A DNA stretch of 64,000 nt from Macrostomum hystrix (lineage: Eukaryota; Platyhelminthes; Macrostomidae), in contig CATNEN010000038.1 in NCBI GenBank assembly GCA_950097015.1, positions 5,377,001 to 5,441,000 on the forward strand, written 5' to 3'. The notes beneath the pieces were generated by a model. That model made no database searches. It saw only the letters and a list, made by a program, of their open reading frames with translations, and had not been told where the DNA came from. Shown here piece by piece: positions 22,997-35,100 of the stretch (within the stretch, counting starts at the first letter, position 1; the number at the start of each line of letters is the position of its first letter). Made by a program: the position numbers and the translations under genes.

Positions 22997-23215
22997 ACTT
23001 TCTACCCTAATCCTATCATTTTCAACTTTAACCCGATGTCTAACCCTTATATAATCATTTTCTACCCTAATCTAATTATTTTCTTCCCCAATCTAATCAT
23101 TTTCTACCCTAATCTAATCATTTTCTACCCTTATCAAATCTTTTTCTACCCCAATCTAATCATTTTATACCCTCATCTAATCATTTTCTATCACTACCTA
23201 TCATTTTCTTTTTTT
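22984..23215. repeat. Minisatellite, about 21 bp unit (TAATCATTTTCTACCC)
   Basis: About 11 diverged copies of TAATCATTTTCTACCCTAATC. Degenerate copies also occur left of the retroelement at 22500-22560, indicating that the array predates the insertion. On the gene strand the unit contains TTAGGGTAGAAAATGATTAG. Confidence 0.9.
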
Positions 23216-23668
23216 TCTAGACTTTTCTGGAATATCAGTTAAAATAAAGAAACAAATTGACACGTGGCCCCTATAAAACAGGCACAAAAATACAGGAACA
23301 AAAGAGCACACAAGTCACAATGACTCGATTATATAATTTTCTAAATAAGTCACAGAACACAAAAAACGCGATGATCTAGCAATGGAAAATATGCAAATTG
23401 TCAGAAAAATTTGCCTCAGGTTTCAGGTCAACAGGCACTCCCACTGTCCAAGTTCTGGGTTTTCGAAATGAGATGCTCTGCATTTTCGACATCAACAAAC
23501 TGCAGTAAACTCAGCGGGCCTTGGGTAACCTGTTAAATTCTCAGAGGACGCAAGGGTGCGACTGAAATGTTTACACCACACATCCATAATCCCTAATTCA
23601 GATGCTTTATACATCAAGTCTAGATAAAACAATTTCAAAGTTTCCCATCGCTTGTCCAGCCACAGTGG

Positions 23669-25968
23669 TCAATTGAAGAAGTCGGCCACCTCCTCCAGCT
23701 CCCGCTCCTTGGCCTGCTGGGCGGCCCAGCGGGACTCCAGCACGCGGGCGGAGGTGCGGAACTGTTCGTGACAGACGGGCTGGTCGCAGCCGGGGTGCCG
23801 GCAGGGCTTGCCATCGGGCCGGTAGGGCGGCGATGTCATGTATGTCTTCAGGCAGACGGTGTGGTACAGGTGTCCGCAGGCCACAAACTCCAGCTCAGCC
23901 TTTGAATCGTCAGCGGCCGACGAAGTCTCCGCAGAAGCCGCCAGCAGGGCCGACTTCTGGCACACCGGGCACCGCTGGCTGGCGCAGCCGCGCAAGAACT
24001 GGAAGACGAACTCGGCGACTGGCAGTAGGCAGGGCGAAGGCTGCCAGGCGGCCGCCTGCTGACGCAGCCGCTTGTCGTTGCCGCGGTAGGTTGGCCGCTC
24101 GACGCAGCGTCGGGCAATTTCGGCGGATCTGGCCACCGCCTGACGGGCCACCGGCTTTGGCAGGTTGGAGGAGACCAGCTCCACCTGCGGGGGGATAGTT
24201 AAATTAGCGATAGGGATCTTGTCACCTGTGAATGAGGATATTGTTACCCGTGTGAATGAGGACATTGTTACCCGTGTGAATGAGGATATTGTCAATTGGG
24301 AATGGGGATCTTGTCAACTGTGAATGGGGATCTTGTCAATTGTGAATGGGGATATTGTCATCTGTGAATGGGGATCTTGTCAATTGTGAATGGGGATCTT
24401 GTCATCTGTGAATGGGGATCTTGTCAATTGTGAATGGGGATATTGTCATCTGTGAATGGGGATCTTGTCAATTGTGAATGGGGATCTTGTCATCTGTGAA
24501 TGGGGATCTTGTCAATTGTGAATGGGGATCTTGTCATCTGTGAATGGGGATCTTGTCAATTGTGAATGGGGATCTTGTCATCTGTGAATGGGGATCTTGT
24601 CATCTGTGAATGGGGATCTTGTCAACTGTGAATGGGGAACTAGTCAACTGTGAATGGGGATATTGTCAACTGTGAATGGGAATATTGTCAACTGTGAATG
24701 GGGATCTTGTCAACTGTGAATGGGGATCGCACTCACTTCAGTTCGTGACTCTGGATAGTCGTTGGGCAGTGTGAGCTGCAGGCTCAGCCGCCAGTCGGAC
24801 TTAGCCGCGGTCAGCAGCACCCGGGACTCGGCCTGCACCAGTTTGATCCTGTCACCGTCCTGACGATCCAGCAGGCGCGACTTGATCTCCGCGATCTCCT
24901 CGGCGGCAGAGCATAGCGGATTATCGCGCAGCCAGTTGTGCACGAAGGCCACCGTGCGGGCGACCTGCGGCCCGCCGTCCGCCTTCTCGGCTTCGGCCTC
25001 GGCCAGCTGTGCCAGGCCGTCAGTGAGCTTCTGGCTGAGCGACTTGCTGCGGATTTCGGCGACAAGTCGACTGGCCGGATAGCCGACGGGCAGGTGACAG
25101 CACAGGACCAGCGTCTTCTTGGCTGAGAAACTCACCTAAACAGTTCGAGTGTGCAGGTATACCGTAAATATTTGGATTAATGCTTCCTGTCATTCCCAAT
25201 GCAGGATCTGGATTCAGGATCCTAATTTGGAATTCCAAAATATAAGGATCGGAATTAGTGATTTTTTATGTGGGATCTAAATTAGGTATGTCGGATATGA
25301 ATTAAGGATTTTTCATTTAGGATCTGATCTAAGGATTCCAAAATGTGGTATCTGAATTCGTGATTCTAAAATGTGGTATATGAATTCGGGATTCTAAAAT
25401 GTGGTATATGAATTCGTGATTCTAAAATGTGGTATATGAATTCGTGATTCTAAAATGTGGTATATGAATTCGTGATTCTAAAATGTGATATCTGAATTCG
25501 TGATTCTAAAATGTGGTATCTGAATTCGTGATTCTAAAATGTGGTATATGAATTCGTGATTCTAAAATGTGGTATCTGAATTCGTGATTCTAAAATGTGA
25601 TATCTGAATTCGTGATTCTGAAATGTGGTATATGAATTCGTGATTCTAAAATGTGGTATATGAATTCGGGCTAAAAATTATGCGACATTTACTTAGGGTT
25701 CTAAAAATAGGATTTTAATTTCGAATTAAATTAGACTGAATCTGAATTTGAGATCGCAATAAGCTTCAATTGTAAAATGAAGTCATTAGGGAAGAAAACA
25801 CGAAGAGCTGCAGATAGTCACCTGAAACCTCAGTGTAGCATCCAGCCTAGCTTCAAGCTTGGCATTCGGCAGAGATTTGAGCACACCCCCTAGCCTGGCC
25901 AGCTCCTGCTCTGCCTCCTGTGACAGTGCAGTCGGGGTCGCCTTTCTGTTAAGTGCCGCCTCCCCCAT
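23669..25968 (-). CDS. RWD/RING-H2 domain protein, probable E3 ubiquitin ligase, 3 exons
   Basis: Exons 25968-25822, 25135-24737, 24184-23669; both junctions phase 0, 353 residues. The first part shows RWD character, with LPVGYPASRLVAEIRSKSLS (the YP...loop) near residues 65-85; a second RWD-like half has LPNDYPES...SSNLP near 175-195, crossing the second splice site. The C-terminal third holds a RING-H2 pattern: CPVC, then CGHLYHTVC, then a CRHPGC pair, with a long insert between the first two pairs. It ends in a conserved-looking helical tail (SRWAAQQAKERELEEVADFF). RWD plus RING suggests an E2-recruiting ligase, loosely like FANCL or RNF25 in layout, but it matches neither closely and I give no symbol. 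Both introns contain their own minisatellites. Confidence 0.82.
24195..24732. repeat. Minisatellite in RING-gene intron 2, 22 bp unit
   Basis: About 24 copies of GAATGGGGATCTTGTCAATT(GT), alternating CAATTGT / CATCTGT / CAACTGT. The array starts within a few bases of the splice donor at 24736 and runs almost to the acceptor at 24185. On the gene strand one copy gives CATTCACAG/GTGACAAG, a cryptic acceptor-donor pair. Confidence 0.96.
25330..25675. repeat. Minisatellite in RING-gene intron 1, 28 bp unit
   Basis: About 12 copies of a unit containing GAATTCGTGATTCTAAAATG then TGGTATAT. On the gene strand each copy carries CATTTTAGAATC, which looks like a 3' splice site. Intron 1 spans 25136-25821. 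Confidence 0.95.
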
Positions 25969-26189
25969 GTTGCTGCTCCTAGCTGCTGCAACCTGGTCTC
26001 CGAGCTGCTGCTCTCCGGTTCCAGTTTTGAACAGGTAAGAACTCTCTATGGGATTTGCGCCACAGTCGCTGCGAGCGGCTTCGTTCCGCGTTGGTTTCCA
26101 GGGAGAGCTTGGCCAGCTGATAATAAAGCTGCAGTGATTTTTTATTCATTCGTTAGCGTCTGCGTACCTTATGTTCCTGACCTGGACAT

Positions 26190-26480
26190 AACAGCTCGCT
26201 TATCTACCTGTCTGAGATGCCTGTTCGATTATCTACCTGTCTGAGATGCCTGCTCGCTTATCTACCTGTCTGAGATGCCTGCCCACTTATCTACCTGTCT
26301 GTCCTACCTTATCTACCTGTCTGAGATGCCTGTCCTACCTTATCTACCTGTCTGTCCTACCTTATCTACCTGTCTGAGATGCCTGTCCTACCTTATCTAC
26401 CTGTCTGAGATGCCTGTCCTACCTTATCTACCTGTCTGAGATGCCTGTCATACCTTATCTACCTGTCTGTTGGTCTGTCT
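26190..26480. repeat. Minisatellite, 31 bp unit with deletion variants
   Basis: About 11 copies of TTATCTACCTGTCTGAGATG followed by CCTGTCCTACC; some lack the GAGATGCCTGTC part. It lies just upstream of the RING gene, beyond a likely promoter. Confidence 0.93.
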
Positions 26481-26749
26481 TGCTGTCTGTCTATAAAAGA
26501 GCAGCACATAACGTAAGCCATAATTCGTATTCCCTAGGTAATTGGTCTGAAGCAGGGCACACTGAATTATTGAATTTATATAGCAGACAGTTCTCAGAAA
26601 TGCCAGATATCTCACCTACATAACTCTCACACAGAGCTCTAACTTATTGATGAGCTCATTGATCGGCAGAGTAAACATAGGCAAAGTTACTTGGAAACAA
26701 AACCAGATTGATTGTCCGGGAACTAGGGTAGTTAGAAACTGCCGAAGCT

Positions 26750-27068
26750 ATGAAGGATTGGGATTAGATGGAATCAGCCGAAGGATTGAGGTTAGATGGA
26801 AACAGCCGAAGCTCTGAATGATCGGGGTTGGATGGAATCAGCCGAAGCTTTGAAGGATCGGGCTTGGATGGAATCAGCCGAAGCTCTGAAGGATCGGGGT
26901 TGAATGGAATCAGCCGAAGCTCTGAAGGATCGGGGTTGGATGGAATCAGCCGAAGCTTTGAAGGATCGGGCTTGGATGGAATCAGCCGAAGCTCTGAAGG
27001 ATCGGGGTTGAATGGAATCAGCCGAAGCTCTGAAGGATCGGGGTTGAATGGAATCAGCCGAAGCTCTA
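26750..27068. repeat. Minisatellite, 36 bp unit
   Basis: About nine copies of a unit containing GGATGGAATCAGCCGAAGCT then CTGAAGGATCGGGGTT. The period is divisible by three, giving a spurious 82-codon frame. Intergenic between ALG8 and the RING gene. Confidence 0.95.
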
Positions 27069-27429
27069 TTACCTAGACCTAGATAACTAACAAAAGTTAT
27101 AAGATATGTTCAGTAAAATCAATCAACAAGCACAATACCGACTACACTAATAAATTTACCAGTTGACCAGTTAATGTGTATTTAGATTGAAATACATTAC
27201 ATTAAAGTCATCTAGTGATAGCTACATGACGGAAATGCCATCACCAAGGTTATATAGTGAAGAATAATCACTCAATTGACTAAAAACATTTTACTTATAG
27301 AAAACTATATGTACTATAGCTTTTATAAATAAATAAATACATATATTATCCGAAGATCTTCAAATATAGAGGCCATTGCACCTAATTTTGGCACATAAAA
27401 TATTGGGCAGGTACAGACCTTGAAGGCGC

Positions 27430-28470
27430 GCGCTAGGTGCCCAGCTAGTAGGGAAGTAACAGGCAGGGGTAGAAGGGAAAGGACAGACAGGGGTAGAAAG
27501 GAAAGGATAGAAATGGGGTAGAAGATAAAGGACAGACAGGGGTAGAAGGGAAAGGACAGACAGGGGTAGAAGGGAAAGGACAGACAGGGGTAGAAGGGAA
27601 AGGACAGACAGGGGAAGAAGGGAAAGGACAGGCAGGGGTAGATGGGAAAGGACAGACAGGGGTAGAAGGGAAAGGACAGACAGGGGAAGAAGGGAAAGGA
27701 CAGGCAGGGGTAGAAGGGAATGGACAGACAGGGGTAGAAGGGAATGGACAGACAGGGGTAGAAGGGAAAGGACAGACAGGGGTAGAAGAGAAAGAACAGA
27801 CAGGGGTAGAAGGGAATGGACAGACTGGGATAGAAGGGAAAGGACAGACAGGGGTAGAAGGGAATGGACAGACAGGGGAAGAAGGGAAAGGACAGACAGG
27901 GGAAGAAGGGAAAGGACAGACAGGGGTAGAAAGGAAAGGATAGAAATGGGTAGAAGATAAAGGACAGACAGGGGTAGAAGGGAAAGGACAGACAGGGGTA
28001 GAAGAGAAAGAACAGACAGGGGTAGAAGGGAATGGACAGACTGGGATAGAAGGGAAAGGACAGACAGGGGTAGAAGGGAAAGGACAGACATGGGTAGAAG
28101 AGAAAGAACAGACAGGGGTAGAAGGGAAAGGACAGACATGGGTAGAAGAGAAAGAACAGACAGGGGTAGAAGGGAATGGACAGACTGGGATAGAAGGGAA
28201 AGGACAGACAGGGGTAGAAGATAAAGAACAGACAGGGGTAGAAGGGAAAGGACAGACATGGGTAGAAGAGAAAGAACAGACAGGGGTAGAAGGGAATGGA
28301 CAGACTGGGATAGAAGGGAAAGGACAGACAGGGGTAGAAGGGAAAGGACAGACAGGGGTAGAAGGGAAAGGACAGACAGGGGTAGAAGGGAAAGGACAGA
28401 CAGGGGTAGAAGGGAAAGGACAGACAGGGGTAGAAGGGAAAGGACAGGCAGGGGTAGAAGGGAGGGGACA
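27430..28470. repeat. Minisatellite, 24 bp unit (GGGGTAGAAGGGAAAGGACA)
   Basis: Around 43 copies of GGGGTAGAAGGGAAAGGACA plus GACA, with a mix of recurrent variants (AGAGAAAGAACA, GGAATGGACAGACTGGGATA). The same variant strings recur in blocks, indicating higher-order duplication. The 24 bp period yields a 299-codon minus-strand frame that is an artefact. Confidence 0.96.
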
Positions 28471-28894
28471 GAGTTAGTCGTGATTTGCAGTGACAGCTGG
28501 ATTTTAAAGAGTTAATAACTGATAGGATCAGATGAGGGTGAAGGTGTCAGACTGATGCAGACAAGGCGCCTAGCAGCAAAAGTGCACATAAAATGTAATA
28601 ATAATTGTGGAGGGCAGGATGGTGAGGACATGGTTATCAGCAGCAGACGGCATATAAGTAAATACGCTCGTAATGGTGCACAACACGAATAACAGTTATC
28701 CCTCAAGCAGCCAAGAGCTGGTGGTACGGAGAAATTATTAGTTTTTTGTGGAAAACTTTGACACATAATAATGCGAAAAACATGACATATTGCAGGCTTT
28801 GGTAATATTGCAAACAACAGCTATCATAATGAATTGATTTTTGCAAATAAATTTCAACAGAAAAACTGTCTTTGTGTATTATCCTTCTGCTAAA

Positions 28895-29118
28895 AATCTC
28901 ACCCTTCAGATTGCGATCTCTAAATCTCACCCTTCGATCAGATTGCGATCTCAAAATCTCACCCTTCAGATTTGGAGCTCAAAATCTCACCTTTCCGATT
29001 TGGAGATCAAAGTCTCACCCTCCATATTGGGAGCTCAAAATCTCACCCTTCAGATATGGAGCTCAAAATCTCACCCTTCAGATATGGAGCTCAAAATCTT
29101 ACCATTCAGATTGCGATC
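28895..29118. repeat. Minisatellite, 28 bp unit, close to the ALG8 3' end
   Basis: About eight diverged copies of GAGCTCAAAATCTCACCCTT then CAGATATG. It ends about 55 bases from the ALG8 stop codon, so it probably lies in or beside the 3' UTR. Confidence 0.9.
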
Positions 29119-29173
29119 TTTCAATTGGAGACAATTATTTCATCCATAAAAAACCAGCTCAAAATGTCGCAGT

Positions 29174-32100
29174 TCATCTAGTTTTCAGTTTACTATAGGT
29201 GGCGCTGCCACCAGAGGCCAGAACAAAGTGAGCAAAGAATTTGACGTAGGCCCAGGCTAGGCAAGCGGAGCAGTAGAGTGAGGTCAGCATCAGCGGCAGG
29301 AACGGCAGATGAGGCGCCAGAAGCTGCGGCAGAAGCCAGTCGGTCAGCAGCAGCAGCGGAGCCAAGCTGAGCACAGGCGGCGGCAACAGAAGGCTGACAC
29401 GGTTGAGCAGTGCGGGGAACTCAAATGCGACAGCTTGAGCAGCCGCCAGGGTGTAGCAGGCGAACAGGCAGTACTTAATCCAGCACTCTGGGCATCGTTC
29501 ATTCAAGGCATTGGCGCAAGCAACTTTAGCAATCAACTGCTCTGCCCCACTCGTTCGCGGAGGTTACGCGATTTCTATCCGACTTTCTACCCATTCTTTT
29601 TTACTTTCCACCCCTTCCTTTTGACTTTCTACCCCTTCCTTTTGACTTTCTACCCATTCTTTTTTTCTTTCCACCCCTTCCTTTTGACTTTCTACCCATT
29701 CTTTTTTTACTTTCTACCCCTTCCTTTTGACTTTCTACCCCTCCCTTTTGACTTTCTACCCCTTCCTTTTGACTTTCTACCCCTTTCTTTTTGACTTTCT
29801 ACCCCTTCCTTTTGACTTTCTACCCCTTTCTTTTTGACTTTCTACCTCTTCCTTTTGACTTTCTACCCCTTTCTTTTCGACTTTCTACCCCTTCCTATTG
29901 ACTTTCTACCCATTTCTTTTTGACTTTCTACCCCTTCCTTTTGACTTTCTACCCCTTCCTTTTGACTTTCTACCCCTTCCTTTTGACTTTCTACCCCTTT
30001 CTTTTTGACTTTCTTCCCCTTTCTTTTTGACTTTCTACCCCTTCCTTTTGACTTTCTACCCCTTACTTTTGACTTTCTACCCCTTTCTTTTTGACTTTCT
30101 ACCCCTTCCTTTTGACTTTCTACCCCTTTCTTTTTGACTTTCTACCCCTTACTTTTGACTTTCTACCCCTTTCTTTTTGACTTTCTACCCCTTCCTTTTG
30201 ACTTTCTACCCCTTCAAATGACTTTCTACCCCTTCGATATAAGTTTTTATCACTTCACAATGTCGTTTCACCACAATCTTAACTAAAAAGTATCAGTGCC
30301 TATTCGCCACTCACCATAGCTGGTAAACAGCAGAGGAAATAGCGAGAAATGGCCAACAGGCAGCACCAGAAGGGCCATTCGGGCGTGGAATTCAGATTCG
30401 AACATGAGCAGTCTGCGGAGCACATGGTGGATGAAAACTTTAAATTTAAGAAACACCCAATGATCCAGCAGAATCAGGCACGCACATGAGCGGAGGAATG
30501 ACTAGCAGGATCGCCTTCTCGTGCACGTGCCAGCCGAAATTAAAGGCCGTCCAGCCGCAGAGGGCGGCGGATTCGATGCAGAGTCTGCGAAAATTGGTCC
30601 GACTGGGGACGGTTGCTGGGCGCCAGGTGCGAAACAGGATTGGCTGCGGAATGCAAGCGTTTTTTATTGGGCTAGTGGTCCAGATAAAGACTAGTAGACA
30701 ATGGATAAGGCCAACGGTCTGGACAAAGACTAGTAGACAAAGAATATGGGTCAGGATTAAGACTTGTAGACAATGGATAAGGGTCTGGACAAAGACTAGT
30801 AGACAAATAATAAGGGTCAGGATAAAGACTAGTAGACAAGGGATAAGGGTCGGGATAAAGATAAGTAGACTAGATAAATACAAGTACACAATAGATAAGG
30901 GTATGGATAAAGACTACTAGATAGACCCCAGGACTTCAATGAAAACAGCGGCTTCAATGATATTGTCTATTGGGGCAACAAGCAAACAACAGAGAAGGCA
31001 TTTGAGCACGATTCCAAGCAGGACAGGTGCGTGAGCGGGTGAGGAAAGACAAACAATTCATGCACGCAGAATGAAACGAGAAGACCGCCCGTGAAGACGC
31101 GGAAATCGATCGAGACAGCAGAGCGGAATGGGATCGGATGGGGCATGCAATGAGGCGGAATAAACTGCGCATGTTACAAACAAATGAGGACTATCGGATG
31201 TGACAGTTAACTTAAGAACAGGCCTACATTCTATCTGCTAAAGAAAATTAAAGAAATTAATTTTTTAATAAGATTGGAAATCAAAGGGGAATTATAAAAA
31301 ACTAAATTATAAGGTGAGGCAGTAAGGTCCTTATCCATAGCCAAGATTACTACGGTTGCTAGGTGAAGTCCGCAGATAGGACATAAAAATTATTAGATTT
31401 AGAGAGAAAAAATCATAAAACAGCGATTCGGATAGGACAAGCGGGAAGGCTAAGTCCGAATCCTTCAGAAAGGCCATATAAAATATATAAAACTAATTGA
31501 ATACTCGTATTATTGAACATTTATGAACGTCAATAAATATGTAGGAATGTAATTAATTAAAAAGTAAAGTCATGGTACATAAAAGGGTCACAAAAAGGTA
31601 AGTAGGTCATAGAACAGGTAAGAAAGTCATTGAACAAATAGAAGGTCATAGAACAGGTAGAGATGTCAAAGAACAGGTAGAGAGGTCATAGAACAGGTAG
31701 AGAGGTCATAGAACAGGTAGGAAGGTCACAGAACAGGTAGGAAGGTCACAGAACAGGTAGGAAGGTCACAGAACAGGTAGGAAGGTCACAGAACAGGTAG
31801 GAAGGTCACAGAACAGGTAGGAAGGTCACAGAACAGGTAGGAATGTCGCAGAACAGGTAGGAAGGTCACAGAACAGGTAGGAAGGTCACAGAACAGGTAG
31901 GAAGGTCACAGAACAGGTAGGAATGTCGCAGAACAGGTAGGAAGGTCACAGAACAGGTAGGAAGGTCACAGAACAGGTAGGAATGTCGCAGAACAGGTAG
32001 GAAGGTCACAGAACAGGTAGGAAGGCCACAGAACAGGTAGGAATGTCACAGAACAGGTAGGAATGTCGCAGAACAGGTAGGAAGGCCACAGAACAGGTAG

Positions 32101-35100
32101 GAAAGTCAGGATGTATGTCAGGACAAAACAAGTCATTAAGTCATGTTGAGCCAGAACAGCAACCGAGTCCATGGCAACCAAGGATGAGGGGGGGGAATAT
32201 TCGCTCACCAGTAGGCAGACTCCAGTGAGAACAAATGTATGCCAAGGCCGTACAGTGGGCAGCACAGCGTGTTGAAACTCTTCAACGAGGCCGCCGGTCA
32301 TGACGCCAAGGCCAGGCTGTTTGGTGAGCAGACCAAGCCGAATGCCTTCAAGGCAAGAATGCCAAGCATTGTTAGCAATAAAAAACAATGTGCAATAACT
32401 CAATGAAGCCAATGAGAGATCAACCCACCAACAATTTCTAGCAGTTTGTCCAGGCAGTTGTACAAAGTCCAAAAGTTAGGCGCCCAGTAGGCGTGACAGA
32501 GGCCTCGCCTGAACGGGAACAGGCGAGCCAGCACCTGAGGCAGCTGCGACTAAAATAGTTAGACGAATTCGCAAACTACACTACTTAAAATATAGGTCAG
32601 TAGCGCGTAGCAAATTTGTACTCGTAAGTATATCATGACGATAAAAAATTAAGGTACGTCTATTTATTTTTTTTAGAATTAAACTGTTTAACAGAGTTTA
32701 TCAAACCGATAAATGAAAATATAGCAATATAAAGAAATCAACCAACATAATAGAAAAACGGTCCCAGTGAAGTGACAAGAACTGCCAGCACAATGCCGCC
32801 CAGAGCCGCCAACCTAGTAAAACTCAGACTGCCGTCCACACCTGGAAGCTTGACGGACAATGAGCCTGTTGGTTTGCGATTGAGAAATGCGAGTAAAGTG
32901 ACCTAACTTAATTTATTAAACTATGGTCCAACCAAACCCATTAAACTGTCTATGGTCCAACTTAATCTATTAAAATGTCTATGATTAGACCAAACCCATT
33001 AAACTGTCTATGGTCCAACTTAATCTATTAAAATGTCTATGATCAGACCAAACCCATTAAACTGTCTATGGTCCAACTTAATCTACTAAAATGTCTATGA
33101 TTAGACCAAACCCATTAAACTGTCTATGGTCCAACTTAATCTATTAAAATGTCTATGATCAGACCAAACCCATTAAACTGTCTAGGGTCGTACTTAATCC
33201 ATAAAATTGTCTATAGCTCAACGTAACCCGTCAAACTGTCTATGGTCTAACTTAATTCATCAAACTGACTATGATCCAACCTAGCCCATTAGCTAGTCTA
33301 TGGCCCAGCCTCAATTGTGTCATGAGTGCGCACCCGCTGCAGGCTTGCCAACAATGCAGTGATGCCGCAGCAGGTAAATAAACACAGCCGGAGCGCAGTA
33401 GATGTAGATGTGCTTGAAGTTTAACAAGGACGCGAATAGAAAAGCCCCAGTGTAAATCTGGCCGCGACCGATGCAAAGCAGGGAGCCAACTAACAAGCCC
33501 GTCAGCATGCCGTTGTACTGGAAGTGAATGTCTGTGCGCAGACGGGTGGAGCACTTTCTTATAGCACATGCTACTTTCAGTAGTAATAATTAACACATTA
33601 ATTAGTCAATATAAAACAATGATTTACGATCAACAATGAGCAGTCCGAAATTGCACAGCAGCAGCAAGGCAGTCCACAGGGCCGCCTTGGGCCCGCTACG
33701 GTCCGACTTCGATTTCCCTGCATCGGCTGCGATCCTAAAAAAATAAAATTAAATATATACATAACAATTTATTAATACTACTGAATCGGCTAAACCTACC
33801 TGTCTAATTACGTACCCCTACAGGTCTCAATGTTCCTTAATATCTGGTTCTACGTGCCCTTTATCTGATTACTCACTTCCCAACCTTACCTGACTACTTA
33901 CTTCCCAACCTGACTACTTACTTCCCAACCTGACTACTCACTTCCCAACCTTACAACTCACTTCCCAACCTGACAACTCACTTCCCAACCTGACTACTCA
34001 CTTCCAAACCTGACAACTCACTTCCCAACCTGACAACTCACTTTCCAACCTGACTACTCACTTTCCAACCTGACAACTCACTTTCCAACCTGACAACTCA
34101 CTTTCCAACCTGACAACTCACTTCCCAACCTGACAACTCACTTCCCAACCTGACTACTCACTTTCCAACCTGACAACTCACTTTCCAACCTGACAACTCA
34201 CTTTCCAACCTGACAACTCACTTTCCAACCTGACAACTCACTTCCCAACCTGACTACTCACTTCCCAACCTGACAACTCACTTTCCAACCTGACTACTCA
34301 CTTTCCAACCTGACAACTCACTTTCCAACCTGACAACTCACTTTCCAACCTGACAACTCACTTCCCAACCTGACAACTCACTTCCCAACCTGACTACTTA
34401 CTTCCCAACCTGACTACTCACTTCCCAACCTTACAACTCACTTCCCAACCTGACAACTCACTTCCCAACCTGACTACTCACTTTCCAACCTGACAACTCA
34501 CTTTCCAACCTGACTACTCACTTTCCAACCTGACAACTCACTTTCCAACCTGACTACTCACTTCCCAACCTGACTACTCACTTTCCAACCTGACTACTCA
34601 CTTTCCAACCTGACAACTCACTTTCCAACCTGACTACTCACTTTCCAACCTGACAACTCACTTTCCAACCTGACAACTCACTTCCCAACCTGACAACTCA
34701 CTTCCCAACCTGACTACTCACTTCCCAACCTGACAACTCACTTCCCAACCTGACTACTCACTTCCCAACCTGACAACTCACTTTCCAACCTGACTACTCA
34801 CTTTCCAACCTGACAACTCACTTTCCAACCTGACAACTCACTTTCCAACCTGACAACTCACTTCCCAACCTGACAACTCACTTCCCAACCTGACTACTCA
34901 CTTCCCAACCTGACAACTCACTTCCCAACCTGACAACTCACTTTCCAACCTGACTACTCACTTTCCAACCTGACAACTCACTTTCCAACCTGACAACTCA
35001 CTTTCCAACCTGACAACTCACTTCCCAACCTGACAACTCACTTCCCAACCTGACTACTCACTTTCCAACCTGACAACTCACTTTCCAACCTGACAACTCA

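Noticed and set aside
27360..28259. Minus-strand Leu/Ser-rich 299-codon frame resembling a membrane protein
   Set aside because: It is the 24 bp array read in frame; no unique coding sequence supports it.
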